Below, piece after piece: positions 33,301 to 44,100 of a stretch of 64,000 bases of DNA. The notes under the pieces were generated by a model. That model made no database searches, was not told where the DNA came from, and worked only from the letters and a program-made list of their open reading frames with translations. Source of the DNA: JAAYEA01 sp012689325 (GTDB lineage: Bacteria; Chloroflexota; Anaerolineae; JAAYEA01); NCBI GenBank assembly GCA_036841525.1, contig DAITVZ010000004.1, positions 62,001-126,000 on the forward strand, read 5' to 3'. Each line of letters starts with the position of its first letter. Position 1 is the stretch's first letter. The position numbers and the translations under genes are program-made.

Positions 33301-35001
33301 ATGGCTTTGCGAATGCCGCTGAGACAATCCTACCAGGACCTGGTGCGCTTGCGCCATATTGCCCAGGTGCTGATCAGAAACGGGCTGGGCTTTGTCCTGG
33401 ACCGCTTCGGGCTCTCTCGGCTGCTCGCGCCTCTGGGTAAAAAGCGCGAAGGGGCGCAACCCGTGGAGCGGGCCAGCATCCCGGCGCGGGTGCGCAAGAC
33501 CCTGGAGGATCTGGGGCCGACCTATGTGAAGCTCGGCCAGTTGATGAGCACGCGCCCGGACATCTTGCCGCCAGATTTCATCGCCGAGCTTGCCAAGCTG
33601 CTGGACTCTGTGCCTCCCTTTCCCGCGGCGCTGGCGCGCCGAAGGATCGAGGAGGAGTTGGGCCAGCCCATCGAGGCCCTCTATGCCACCTTTGATTCCA
33701 CGCCGGTGGCCTCCGCCTCCATTGGCCAGGTCCACTATGCCACGCTGCACAGCGGCGAGCGGGTGGTGGTCAAGGTGCAGCGGCCCAATATCCGCCGCAC
33801 CATTGGGTCGGACTTGGGCCTTCTGCTCCGCCAGGCGCGCTTCCTGGAATCCCGCTCAGCGCTGGCCCGCAACTATCAGTTGGTGGAACTCATCGACGAG
33901 TTTGGCCAGGCGCTGCAGGACGAGCTGGACTATATGCGCGAGGGACGGAACGCGGAGCGGCTGGCCCAGGCGCTGGCAGATGATGAGCGGGTGGCGATCC
34001 CCAAGGTCTATTGGGACCTGACGACCTCGCAGGTGATCACGCTGGAGGACGTGCGCGGGCCCAAGCTGACCGAGTTGGCCGAGTTGCAGCGCCAGGGCTA
34101 CGATCTTGCTTCCATCTCGGAAGTGATCGCCGACATCTATTTCCAGCAGATCTTTCGCGATGGGGTCTTTCACGCCGACCCGCATCCGGCCAATATCATC
34201 TTGAAGGAGAACAAGGTCAGCCTGGTGGATTTTGGCCTGGTTGGCTTTATCTCGTCCGAGATGAAGGCCGATCTGCGCGATCTGTTTGTGGCGGTGATCT
34301 CGCAAGACGCCCCCGAGATCGCCCAGGCGGTGCTGCGGCTGGGCGCCGTGGGCTCGTCCAACGATGAGCGGGCGCTGGAAAAAGACATCCGCCGGTTTCT
34401 GCACCGCTACTATGGGGCCACCCTGGAGAGCGTCTCCATCGGCGAGTTTCTCAAAGAGATCATGGAAATCGCCTTCGCGCACCGCATTCGGTTGCCGGCT
34501 GACCTGGCCCTGCTGGCCCGGACGCTGATCGTCCTGGAGGGGGTCGCGCTCAACCTCAACCCCGCCTTCAACTTTGTCGAGTTCGCCAAGCCCTACCTCA
34601 CTGGCATGATGCGCGAGCAATTCTCGCCGCGCCGGTGGGGCACGGAATCGGTGCGCGCGCTGCGGTCTCTGCGGCGCCTGGGCAACTCGCTGCCGCGGCG
34701 CGCGACGACGCTGCTCGACCAGCTCGAAGACGGCGAATTCACCCTGCATTTCGAGCTGAGCCGGCTGGACCGGGTGATGCTCAAGCTGGATTCCATCGCC
34801 AACCGGCTGGCCTTTAGCGTCATCGTCGCCGCGCTGATCATCGGCTCCGCCCTGATCATTCGCGCGGGCGGGGATGCGGTCGTCTGGCGGATTCCCCTGG
34901 TGAACTGGAACCTGCCCGTGGCGCAGATCACCTTTGTGTTCGCGGGCATTATCGGCGCCTGGCTGCTCCTCTCCATCATACGCGCCAAGGGCCTCAAGTA
35001 G
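33301..35001 (+). CDS. UbiB/ABC1/AarF-family protein kinase-like ATPase
   Basis: A 566-residue protein from ATG 33301. The family marker KxGQ appears as YVKLGQLMSTRPDILP, followed by the Ala-rich loop VASASIGQVHYA, the Lys of VVVKVQRP, the catalytic region FHADPHPANIIL and VDFGLVGF. Two C-terminal membrane segments (LAFSVIVAALIIGSALII and ITFVFAGIIGAWLLLSII) anchor it. These proteins act in quinone or lipid metabolism, often as ATPases. The start is moved to 33301 because the upstream ATG 33259 overlaps the -10 promoter box. Confidence 0.9.
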   Translation: MALRMPLRQSYQDLVRLRHIAQVLIRNGLGFVLDRFGLSRLLAPLGKKREGAQPVERASIPARVRKTLEDLGPTYVKLGQLMSTRPDILPPDFIAELAKLLDSVPPFPAALARRRIEEELGQPIEALYATFDSTPVASASIGQVHYATLHSGERVVVKVQRPNIRRTIGSDLGLLLRQARFLESRSALARNYQLVELIDEFGQALQDELDYMREGRNAERLAQALADDERVAIPKVYWDLTTSQVITLEDVRGPKLTELAELQRQGYDLASISEVIADIYFQQIFRDGVFHADPHPANIILKENKVSLVDFGLVGFISSEMKADLRDLFVAVISQDAPEIAQAVLRLGAVGSSNDERALEKDIRRFLHRYYGATLESVSIGEFLKEIMEIAFAHRIRLPADLALLARTLIVLEGVALNLNPAFNFVEFAKPYLTGMMREQFSPRRWGTESVRALRSLRRLGNSLPRRATTLLDQLEDGEFTLHFELSRLDRVMLKLDSIANRLAFSVIVAALIIGSALIIRAGGDAVVWRIPLVNWNLPVAQITFVFAGIIGAWLLLSIIRAKGLK

Positions 35002-35033
35002 CGCCAGACCCCATCTCACAGGATTTGGATACC

Positions 35034-36200
35034 ATGCGCATTGCGATCAACGGCTATTTTCTGGACCAGGAGACCACCGGCAGCGGCCAATACGTGCGGC
35101 ACCTGTTGCGGGCCTTGCTGGCCGAGGACGATGCCCATCACTATGAGGTAATGGCTCCGGAGGGGACCACGGTCGCGGCGCAGGCGCAGCCGCGGCTGCG
35201 CGTCTCCTATCTCGCAAAGCGCTGGGGAAACGAGAACCTGGCCAAGGCTTGGTTCGAGCAGGCGACCTTTCCGCGGGCCTGCCGCCAGGCCGGGGCGACG
35301 CTGGCGCACGTGCCCTATTTCGCCTCGCCGCTGTGGCCCACAACGCCCACTGTGGTCACGGTGCACGACCTGATCCCCCTGCTGCTGCCGGCTTATCGCG
35401 GCGATCTGCGGGTGCGGGCTTATATGCGGCTGGTGGCGCTCGCCGCGCGCCGCGCCGATGCGATCCTGACCGATTCCCTTGCCGCCAAGCGCGATATCGT
35501 GCGCTTGTTGCGCGTCCCCGAGGGGCGCGTGCGAGTGACCTACCTGGCGGCGGAGGCGCACTATCGCCCCGAGCCGGACCCCGCCGCCGCGGTCGAGGTC
35601 CGGGCCAGGTATGGCCTGCCGGAGCACTATGTCCTCTACCTGGGCGGCTACGATCAGCGGCGGAACGTGGGCACGCTGCTGCGGGCCTTTGCCGAGCTGG
35701 TCCGGCGCCTGGAGCTGCCGGACGAGTCGCCTTGCCTGGCGCTGGCGGGCGGGCTGCCCGCCGTGGATAGCGATTTTACCCCCGATCCCCGGCGCCTGCT
35801 TCGCGAGCTGGGCCTGGAGGCGCGGGTGCGCTGCATCGGGCGCGTGCGGGAGGAGGACAAGCCCGCGCTCTACCGCGCCGCCGATCTGTTCGTTTTCCCC
35901 TCTAGCTATGAGGGGTTTGGCCTGCCCCCCTTGGAGGCGATGGCCTGCGGCACGCCGGTGGTTGCCGCCGAGGCCACCTCGCTGCCCGAGATCGTCGGCA
36001 GCGGGGGGGTGCTGGTGAGGACCACCGACGTCGGCGCCTGGGCGGAGGCGATGCTCTCGCTCTGGCGCGATGAGACGCGGCGGCGAGCCCTGGCCGCCGC
36101 GGCGTTGGAGCAGGCGGCGCGCTTTTCCTGGCGGCGGACGGCCCACCAGACCCTGCAAGTCTACCATGAGGTTATCACCCGGCGGGTTCCCCGCATTTGA
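35034..36200 (+). CDS. GT4-family glycosyltransferase
   Basis: A 388-residue GT-B enzyme. N-terminal MRIAINGYFLDQETTGSGQY, then TVVTVHDLIPLLLP. The C-terminal donor domain has YVLYLGGYDQRRNVGTLLRA and SSYEGFGLPPLEAMACGTPV with the E-x7-E pair. It resembles mannosyl- or rhamnosyltransferases of surface glycans. It follows the UbiB-like gene by 32 bp in the same direction. Substrate unknown. Confidence 0.88.
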   Translation: MRIAINGYFLDQETTGSGQYVRHLLRALLAEDDAHHYEVMAPEGTTVAAQAQPRLRVSYLAKRWGNENLAKAWFEQATFPRACRQAGATLAHVPYFASPLWPTTPTVVTVHDLIPLLLPAYRGDLRVRAYMRLVALAARRADAILTDSLAAKRDIVRLLRVPEGRVRVTYLAAEAHYRPEPDPAAAVEVRARYGLPEHYVLYLGGYDQRRNVGTLLRAFAELVRRLELPDESPCLALAGGLPAVDSDFTPDPRRLLRELGLEARVRCIGRVREEDKPALYRAADLFVFPSSYEGFGLPPLEAMACGTPVVAAEATSLPEIVGSGGVLVRTTDVGAWAEAMLSLWRDETRRRALAAAALEQAARFSWRRTAHQTLQVYHEVITRRVPRI

Positions 36201-36225
36201 CGATTCCCTCGTATCTGGCTAGGAT
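36197..36225 (+). promoter_or_regulatory. Promoter for the first giant subtilase gene
   Basis: TTGACG (36197-36202, overlapping the stop codon of the glycosyltransferase), 17 bp, TAGGAT (36220-36225). The 130-nt leader contains a stem GCGCCA-gtgacc-TGGCGC at 36283-36300 of unknown role. Confidence 0.5.
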
Positions 36226-36352
36226 GCCCCGCATGTCTGTGACCCACTTCCACAGAGGAGGTCTGAGGGCTCTTTTTCCGCGGCGCCAGTGACCTGGCGC
36301 AGGGACCGCCGCTCCCATCCTTTACGTCCGAGATCGCACTGGAGGAAGGCAC

Positions 36353-39300
36353 ATGAATAACAAGCTGCGTTTTATGGGCGCCCTGGTCTTGGCGCTGACG
36401 CTGGCGCTGATGCCCCTGGCCGGCGTCGCCGCGCAGGAGCCGGTGGCGCAGACGCCGCTGGACGCTTTCAAAGGGCTGTTCGCTTCTGCCGAGCTCTACG
36501 AGCTCGCCAAAGCGGGCGGCGCTGAGACGGTCGAGATCAACCTGGTCGTTGATGAAGGCACGGATGTCAGCAAATGGGTGAGCGACGCCATCGTCCGGCG
36601 CCCCGTTGCCGGCATGGTAGGCATCACCGGCCGCGTGAAGGCCAACGCCCTGGGCAAGGTGGCCGCCCAGCCGGGCGTGCTCTCTATCCGGCCGCTGGTG
36701 GTGGAGCGGCAGACCATGCGCCCCGTTCCCCCGGAGGCTTCCGCGCCGGCGTTGGAGCGGGGGGCCAAGGGCCTGTTGGGGGCGGCCGCGCCGCGCCTCA
36801 AGCTGGAGCGCGCGGACCTGTCGGCTGGCGCGTCCAGCGCGGCGGCCTCGCCCAGCAGCTATATCGGCGTGGATGTGCTGGGCGCCAGGGCCGCCTGGGG
36901 CCTGGGCTATACCGGCCAGGGCGCCATCGTTGGTCACCTGGACGACGGCTGCGACTTTGGGCATCCCGATCTGGAGGGAACCTGGGCCACGGTGAACGAT
37001 GCGACCTCGCCGTATGATGGCTGGCCGCTGATCTACGACGCGGGCCCGGCGCTGCTGTACGTGGGCTATGGCGAGGCCTTTAGCTGGGAGGCGGTCTGGG
37101 AGGAAATGCTGGGCGGCACCTACTCCTACTATGCCGATACCACCGCCACACCCGAGATCACCGTGAGCACCTCCGGCATCACCGCCACCGCCATGATCAC
37201 CACCGTCGGCTATATCGATCCGCCGGACTATCAGACGGTGGGGGTCCTTTCCCACGAGTACACTTTCCTCAATACCAGCAAGAGCGGCGTGTATCACACC
37301 GGCATCCACCCCGACGTCATGCTCTCCCTGTTCGACTACTATGGCGGCTATGCGGCCGTCCTGGTGGTGGACGAGGCGATGGCGGGGGTCTATGACACCG
37401 TGTACGTGGATCTCGACGCCAGCTATACCTTTGACTGGTACGAGCGCTTTACCCAGCAGTACCCCACCGGCTGGTACTATGACGTCGAGGCTGAGGGCTG
37501 GTCCCGCGATGCCACCGGCGACGGCGTGGCCGACGTCTCGGCGGGCATCATGTACTGGATCGCCGACGGCGAGAACGTCATCCCCGGCACGGATGTGATC
37601 TATGATCCCGCCTATCTGGAGGCGCCGGGCGCGGGCGACCTGGTGCTCTTTTATGGCGACTATGGCCCGAGCAACACCCACGGCACCGGCACCGCCTCCG
37701 CCGTGGTGGCGCAAGGCGTGACCACCGGCACCGAGTCGGCGGACGGCACCCTGATCCCCGAGTGGGCCGATATCAGCGGCGGCACCGTGCTGGGCACCGC
37801 TCCCGACGCCAAGCTCTTTAGCAGCAACCTCTTTAGCGTGGGCACCACCGACCTCGATTCCTGGTATGTCCACGCCGTGGGCTATGACGGCGTGCCCGGC
37901 ACCGGCGACGAGGCCCAGATCGACACCAATAGCTGGGGCTATATCGTCCGAGAGGACGCCTGGCTGCACGACGAGAGCCGGCTGATCACCCGGCTGAACA
38001 TGATCTTTCCCCACACCACCTGGGTGATCTCTTCCGGCAACGGCGGCACGGGCTATGGCTCTTCCAGCGGCCCTGGCACCGCCACCACGGCGATCCAGGT
38101 GGGCGGCTTTGACCTGAACGGCACGACGCTGGGCTTTAACGAGCCCATCGCCGGGCCCGAGCAAATCCTGTGGGGCGACCTGACCCCCTTCTCCAGCCGC
38201 GGCCCCGATACCGCCGGGCGCGGCGACGTGGAGATCATGAGCATCGCCGACGGCGCCACCGGCGCCATGCCGGTGATGCAGGTGCCTTATCTGGCGGGCG
38301 CGCTCGATGGCAACATGGCGTTCACCGAGTTCGGCGGCACCAGCCAGGCCTGCCCCTTCGCCGCGGGCGTCGCCGCCTTGGCGGCCGAGGCCTACGCGCA
38401 AGCCAATGGCCTCTGGCCTGATTACGCCACGCTCAAATCCATCCTCATGTCCTCGGCCACCGATGCCAACCTCGACCCCTTTGTGCAGGGCGCGGGGCGC
38501 GTCAATGCCAAGAAGGCGGTGGAGGTGGCGGCGGGCCTGGGCGGCTTTGTCGTGGACCCGCCCCAGTGGGATGCCGGCGACTATCGCGGCGCCAAGTACC
38601 TGGATTTCGCCTACTTGGTCAAGCCGGGGAGCAGCGATAGCCAGGCCTTCACCGTGAGCAACACCGGCGCGGCAGAGATGACCGTGGAGCTCTCGGACAC
38701 CACGCTGATGAAGGTTGGCGAGTGGTCCACCGTGCTCACCACCACCGTGGCCAACGAGGAGCCGCTGCGCAACCTGAGCAAGCCCGACTATCTCGTCCCG
38801 CTTTACCAGAAGGGCGGCGTCAACGTCATCCCGGCGGGCACGAACCTGATGGTGATCGACGTTTCCATGGCCTGGGACAAGTTTAGCCTGGGCGACGCCA
38901 CCGACCCCACCGACATGACCATCGACAGCATGTGGTACATGAAGGCGCTGCAGTGGACCGACCTCAACGGCAACGGGGTGCTGTGGAACGACGCCGATGG
39001 CAACGGGGCGGTGAACGACGGCGAGCTGGACAACCCGCCCTCCACCGGCGATGCAGACATGGACAACTCGTCCATGGAGATCAACGAGTTCAGCCTCGAC
39101 TATACCTACGGCACCACCAAAGAGGTGCGCGTGGCCAGCCCGCTGGCACGCGGCGGCGACGGCCTGTTCATCGGCCTGCACCACTATACCAGCTCGGCGC
39201 GCGAGATCGGCAAACCGATCCCCGTCACTCCGCTCAAGATCGTGGTCAGTTTCTATCAGCAACTGGACGTGGATTGGCTGGACACCAGCGCCACGAGCCT

Positions 39301-40993
39301 GACCGTCGGCGCGGGCGCGACGGGCGTCTTTACCGCCACGGTGACGGTGCCCGCCGATCAGGCCCCCGGCCTGTATCAGAGCGCCATCCGCGTCGCAGGC
39401 GGGGACCAGGAAGCCGTGATCCCGGTGGTGGTCAACGTGCCGGCGACGGTGGGGCCTGGCAACCTGAACTTTGTCTTCGGCGGCGAGGATCCCTCCGGCA
39501 CGCTGTATGACAATAGCTTCGTGCGCGGCGGGTTCGACTGGTTAGGCAACGGCGCGCAGGACCAGGGCGACTGGCGCATGTACTTTGTGGACGTGCCCGA
39601 CGAGACCGGCCTGCCCGAAGGAACCCGCTGGTTCGTGGATACCCAGTGGAAGACCGCAGCTACCGACATCGACACCCTGATCCTCGGCCCGGTGGCGGAT
39701 AGCTATACCAAGTACGGCGCCTTTGGCCCCTACACCCTGGACGTCCTGGGTGGCAGCCAAGAGACGCTCTACGATCGCAGCGAGGTCTTTGGCTGGGGCC
39801 GCTGGGCCTATACCTGGCAGACGGCCACGGGCGGACCGCAAGAGACCGTGGTCGCCCCGGTCAAGTCCGGCCTGAACATGATCGCGCTGCAGAACGTGCT
39901 CTATGGCGGCATGGAGCCCACCGAGCGCTTCACCGGCACGGTCGGCACCATCTCGGTGACCCCCTATCCCATCTCGGCCACGGTGGAGGCGCTCTCGGGC
40001 AGCGTGCAATTCACCTTCACCTCCAGCCTGGATATCTCGGGCCTGGGCTATGGCGGCTCCTTCGGCCTCAGCAAGCCGACGCTGTATGAGGGGCAGGCCA
40101 TCGTCCAGGGCGTCCAAAAACTGCATCGCTTCACCGTGGGCGACTCGGCGCTGCTCGAGATCACCCTGAGCACGCCGGACCCCGTGACCGCGCCTGACCT
40201 GGACCTGTACCTCTATCGCGCCATCGGCGGCAAGTGGGTCCAGGTTGCCTCCTCGGGCACCGCGACCTCGGACGAGTTCATCCGCATGGTGCGCCCGACG
40301 GCGGGGCAGTATATGGCCGTGGTTTATGGGTACACCGTCATCGGCGCGGGGACCTATGACCTGAAGGTTCGCTCGGTGGAAGGCCACGACTTGACCGTCA
40401 CCGGGCTGCCCACTGGCGCCATCGAGGCGGGCGTGCCTTACGCCCTGGAGCTGGGCTTCTCCAAGACCTCGGCGACCGGCACGTACGAGGGCATCATCCT
40501 GCTGGGGACGGACAAGTCGCCCAACATGATGCAGGTGCCGGTGCAGATCACCTTCGATACGCCGAGCCTGGCGGGCTCGACCAAGGACGCGGAAGAGGTG
40601 GTCGCCTGGGGCGATACGCTGCACTACACCATCATCGCCACCAACAGCGGCGTGGCCGCGGGCATGGTCTCCATCGAGGATGAGCTGCCGCAGAGCGATA
40701 ACCTCGAGTTCCTCAGCGGGACGCTGTCCGCGACCAAGGGCACGGTCCATTGGGAGCCGGCCGAGAACGAGGGGCACGGCGTGGTAACCTGGGATGGCGA
40801 GCTGGCCGCCGGCGAGACGGTGACCATCACCTTCCAGATGGCCACGAGCTTGCCGGCTCTGGGCGCCTCCGAGACGATCACCAACACGGTGACGTTCGAG
40901 GACGGCGTCAACCCGGCCATCGTCAAGACGGCGGTGACCGAGATCAAGTCGTACCTGAAGCTGCGCCTGCCGATGCTGATGAAGAGCAGATAG
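36353..40993 (+). CDS. Secreted subtilisin-like serine peptidase (S8) with large insert and C-terminal DUF11 domain
   Basis: A 1546-residue extracellular protease. Signal peptide residues 1-27 (LVLALTLALMPLAGVAAQ). The propeptide runs to about 170. The catalytic triad is D197 (GHLDDGCDFGHPDL), H443 (NTHGTGTASAV) and S664 (GGTSQACPFAAG). D and H are about 245 residues apart rather than the usual 40-60, so a large domain is inserted between them. Downstream are beta-sandwich regions, a PPC-like segment (about 1250-1350) and one DUF11 domain (about 1410-1530). The very end is KLRLPMLMKSR. GAGGAAGG precedes the ATG. It probably digests external protein for growth. Confidence 0.87.
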   Translation: MNNKLRFMGALVLALTLALMPLAGVAAQEPVAQTPLDAFKGLFASAELYELAKAGGAETVEINLVVDEGTDVSKWVSDAIVRRPVAGMVGITGRVKANALGKVAAQPGVLSIRPLVVERQTMRPVPPEASAPALERGAKGLLGAAAPRLKLERADLSAGASSAAASPSSYIGVDVLGARAAWGLGYTGQGAIVGHLDDGCDFGHPDLEGTWATVNDATSPYDGWPLIYDAGPALLYVGYGEAFSWEAVWEEMLGGTYSYYADTTATPEITVSTSGITATAMITTVGYIDPPDYQTVGVLSHEYTFLNTSKSGVYHTGIHPDVMLSLFDYYGGYAAVLVVDEAMAGVYDTVYVDLDASYTFDWYERFTQQYPTGWYYDVEAEGWSRDATGDGVADVSAGIMYWIADGENVIPGTDVIYDPAYLEAPGAGDLVLFYGDYGPSNTHGTGTASAVVAQGVTTGTESADGTLIPEWADISGGTVLGTAPDAKLFSSNLFSVGTTDLDSWYVHAVGYDGVPGTGDEAQIDTNSWGYIVREDAWLHDESRLITRLNMIFPHTTWVISSGNGGTGYGSSSGPGTATTAIQVGGFDLNGTTLGFNEPIAGPEQILWGDLTPFSSRGPDTAGRGDVEIMSIADGATGAMPVMQVPYLAGALDGNMAFTEFGGTSQACPFAAGVAALAAEAYAQANGLWPDYATLKSILMSSATDANLDPFVQGAGRVNAKKAVEVAAGLGGFVVDPPQWDAGDYRGAKYLDFAYLVKPGSSDSQAFTVSNTGAAEMTVELSDTTLMKVGEWSTVLTTTVANEEPLRNLSKPDYLVPLYQKGGVNVIPAGTNLMVIDVSMAWDKFSLGDATDPTDMTIDSMWYMKALQWTDLNGNGVLWNDADGNGAVNDGELDNPPSTGDADMDNSSMEINEFSLDYTYGTTKEVRVASPLARGGDGLFIGLHHYTSSAREIGKPIPVTPLKIVVSFYQQLDVDWLDTSATSLTVGAGATGVFTATVTVPADQAPGLYQSAIRVAGGDQEAVIPVVVNVPATVGPGNLNFVFGGEDPSGTLYDNSFVRGGFDWLGNGAQDQGDWRMYFVDVPDETGLPEGTRWFVDTQWKTAATDIDTLILGPVADSYTKYGAFGPYTLDVLGGSQETLYDRSEVFGWGRWAYTWQTATGGPQETVVAPVKSGLNMIALQNVLYGGMEPTERFTGTVGTISVTPYPISATVEALSGSVQFTFTSSLDISGLGYGGSFGLSKPTLYEGQAIVQGVQKLHRFTVGDSALLEITLSTPDPVTAPDLDLYLYRAIGGKWVQVASSGTATSDEFIRMVRPTAGQYMAVVYGYTVIGAGTYDLKVRSVEGHDLTVTGLPTGAIEAGVPYALELGFSKTSATGTYEGIILLGTDKSPNMMQVPVQITFDTPSLAGSTKDAEEVVAWGDTLHYTIIATNSGVAAGMVSIEDELPQSDNLEFLSGTLSATKGTVHWEPAENEGHGVVTWDGELAAGETVTITFQMATSLPALGASETITNTVTFEDGVNPAIVKTAVTEIKSYLKLRLPMLMKSR

Positions 40994-41020
40994 CAGAGCG
41001 CTGCGAGCCTGACTGCTGCA

Positions 41021-41057
41021 AGAGGGCGCCGGTCGAAACCGGCGCCCTCTCTTTTTG
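41021..41057 (+). terminator. Intrinsic terminator after the first subtilase gene
   Basis: AGAGGGCGCCGGT-cgaa-ACCGGCGCCCTCT, a perfect 13-bp stem, then CTTTTTG. Confidence 0.92.
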
Positions 41058-41068
41058 CGGCAATGCGT

Positions 41069-41096
41069 TTGGCGCGCCTGATGTCTTGTATATAAT
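41069..41096 (+). promoter_or_regulatory. Promoter for the second subtilase gene
   Basis: TTGGCG (41069-41074), 16 bp, TATAAT (41091-41096). The 5' leader to ATG 41186 is about 85 nt. Confidence 0.65.
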
Positions 41097-41185
41097 CATT
41101 ACTTGAAATCTCGCGGCGTGTTGCGCCGCCGAGATGCCGGGCGGCATGGAACAGCGTGCCGATGCAGAGCACAGAGGAGGTCCCG

Positions 41186-44100
41186 ATGCGCAAACGGCAA
41201 CTGCGGCCCTCGATTATCGGCCTCGCCCTACTGATCCCGCTTCTCTCCCTTCTGGTTTGGCCTCACCCTTCCCTGGCCTCCGAGCCGGACGCCCCCGCGG
41301 CGGCCCGCTACATCGTACAATTGGCCGATCCGCCCTTGGCGCTCTATCGCGGCGAGATCGCCGGATACGCGGCGACGAGCCTCGAGGCCACCGGCCAGCG
41401 CAAGCTGGATGTGGAGGCCGCGCCCAGCCGCGCCTACCTGGCCTATCTCGATGCGCGGCAGACAGATTTCCGCGCGGCCCTGGCGGAGGCGGTTCCCCAG
41501 GCGCAGGTGCAATACAGCTATCGCGCTTTGCTCAACGGGCTGGCGGTCCGTTTGGCCGAGGATGACCCCAAGGCGGCGGAGGCGTTGCGGCGTTTGCCCG
41601 GCGTCATCGGCGTCTATCCGGAGCGGGAATATCGCCTGGCCCTGGATCACAGCGTGCCGTGGATCGGCGCGCCGGCGGTTTGGGCGGCGCTTGGCGGCGT
41701 GGACCAGGCCGGCAAGGGGATCAAGATCGCCGTCGTCGATACGGGCATCTATTACGGCAACGCCATGTTTGACCCTGCCTCCTTTAGCTATCCGGAGGGC
41801 TATCCCAAGGGCGACGCGCGCTATACCACGCCCAAGGTGATCGCGGCGCGCGCCTATTTCCGTCCCGACGATCCCCCGGCCACCAACGAGCCGCCCACGC
41901 CGGAGGATGGCGGCTTTCCCCACGGGACCCATGTGGCGGGGATCGCGGCGGGCGTATCGGGCGTCAAGGCGATGGGGGTCGAGATATCCGGCGTGGCGCC
42001 GCGCGCCTGGCTGATGAACTACAAGATCTTTTACTATGCTCGCAGCGGCAAGCTCAACGCCTATACCCCCGAGATCGTGGCCAGCCTGGAGGATGCGCTG
42101 GCCGATGGCGCGGATGTTGTGAATGGGAGCTGGGGCGGCGTCGCCGATTATGCTCTCGCGTCCGATCCCATGATTCTGGCGGCGGAGGCCCTGGTCCGCG
42201 CCGGGGTGGTGGCCGTGTTCGCCGCGGGCAACGAGGGGCCAAGCCGCCATACCGTCGACGCGCCAGCGGCGAGTCCCCTGGTGATCGCCGTGGCCAACAC
42301 CAGTTCGGACAAGTACGGCAGCACGCCGGACGTGCTGGCGGATAGCAGCTCGCGGGGGCCGGGGCTGGGCCCCACGCTCAAGCCTGACCTGGCGGCGCCG
42401 GGCAGCAGCATCCTGTCGGCCTTTGGGGGCGGCTTTGGCACGCTGAGCGGCACCAGCATGGCGGCCCCGCACGTGGCGGGGGCGGCGGCCCTGCTCTTGC
42501 AGGGGCATCCCGCCTGGGGACCGGCGGAGGTCAAGTCGGCGCTGATGGCGACCGCCCATACCGGCGTGCTCGCGCGGGGGGCGCGCGCCAGCGTCCTGTC
42601 CCAGGGGGCCGGGCGCATCAACGTCGCGGCGGCGGCCGATCCTGGCCTGCTCCTCTCCCCGCCCAGCCTCAGCTTGGGCGAGGTGCGCGCGGGGACCGTG
42701 ATCACCGCGGCCATCTCGGCGCGGGCGGTGGGTGCCGGCGGCGTCTATACCCTCTCCGTGGAGGCGCCCTTGCTCGCGGCGGGGATCACCTGCACCACCA
42801 GCGTGACGCGGCTCACGGTGCCCGAGATGGGCCTGGCGACCTTTGACTTGGCGCTGCAGGCCGGGCCAGGGGCGCCGGCCGGCGACTATGAGGGGTGGGT
42901 CTGGTTGGAGCAGGGGACTCGGCGGCTGCATATCCCCTGGTGGGCGCGGGTCGTCCCCGGCGAGCCCATCGCCGATATCCTGTTGCTGGATGATGACGCC
43001 AGCTCGGGCAGCGGCGAAACCGACTATGCGCCCTACTATACCGCATTGCTGGATAGCCTGGGCCTGAGCTACGAGGTCTGGGACGTGGGGCTCAAGTGGC
43101 AGCAGAGCCTGGGACGCGATACCGGCGCGCTGCCGGCCCCGGCCTACATGAAGGGCTTCCGCGCCGCGCTCTGGTTCACCGGCGATAGCACCCAGACCTA
43201 TAGCAGCATCGGGGCCAGGCTGGGGGACCGGCTGGCCATGCTCGACTACCTGCAGAGCGGGGGGCGCCTGTTGGCCATGGGCCGGGACTGGAGCGGCTAC
43301 ATCCTCGGCGGCAGCCAAGATGCCTCCAACCTGGGCGAGGTCGGCCTCGGCGTGGAGGTGGCGGGCGAGAACGTTTACGCGCCGGGGGCGCTGTCCTCGC
43401 CTTTTGTGGCGGTGGAGGCGCTGAGCAGCTTTCCCGCCTTTGAGGGGATGCTATTCGATCTGGGGAGCTCGAACGCCATCAAGCTGGACGAGTGGCTGGC
43501 CCTGGAGAAATACGGCGCCCGCGCGGCCCTGCGCATCTTGATGCCCGGCAGCCACGCTGAGGGTGCCGTGGCCGTGGCCAAATCCGCCGACCCCACGCTA
43601 GAGACGCCCACGCCCACCATGCCTCCCGGCCGGTCGCTGGCTCTCTCCTTCGGCCTGGAGAGCGTGCAGGAGGCCACGGGCTATACCACCGGCGCGGAGT
43701 GGCTGGACCAAGCGCTGGCCTGGCTGGAGGACGAGCCCGCGGTCTCCCTCGCGGACGCCACAGCGGATAACCCGCATGACCTCGTGTATCTGCGGGCCAC
43801 CTTTCAGCCCAGCCTCCCCGGCGTGATCGCGTCGCGCTACCGCTGGGACCTGGGCGATGGCTCGCCAATCCGGGAGACGACCGCGGCTTCGGTCGCCCAT
43901 GCCTACAAGCAGCCGGGCGCGTATCACCCGCGCGTGGAGGTGACCGATAGCCTTGGGCACACGGCGGTGAGCGTGCCGGGAACGGTGGTGGTGGAGCCCG
44001 AGCCGGCGCTGACCCGCGCCACCTACGTGCCCTTGCTCCTCGGCGGCGGGGCTGACGAAAACCTGCCGGAGGAGGACTGGGGCGCCCTGAAGGAGGCGGG

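Noticed and set aside
36283..36300. GCGCCA/TGGCGC stem as terminator of the glycosyltransferase gene
   Set aside because: Not followed by a T run and located downstream of the next gene's promoter; role left open.
36161..39262. Minus-strand ORF of 1033 codons opposite the first subtilase gene
   Set aside because: Shadow of GC-rich codon use: its protein is Gly/His/Ala/Val-rich low complexity without domains, while the plus strand has a signal peptide and a full S8 triad.
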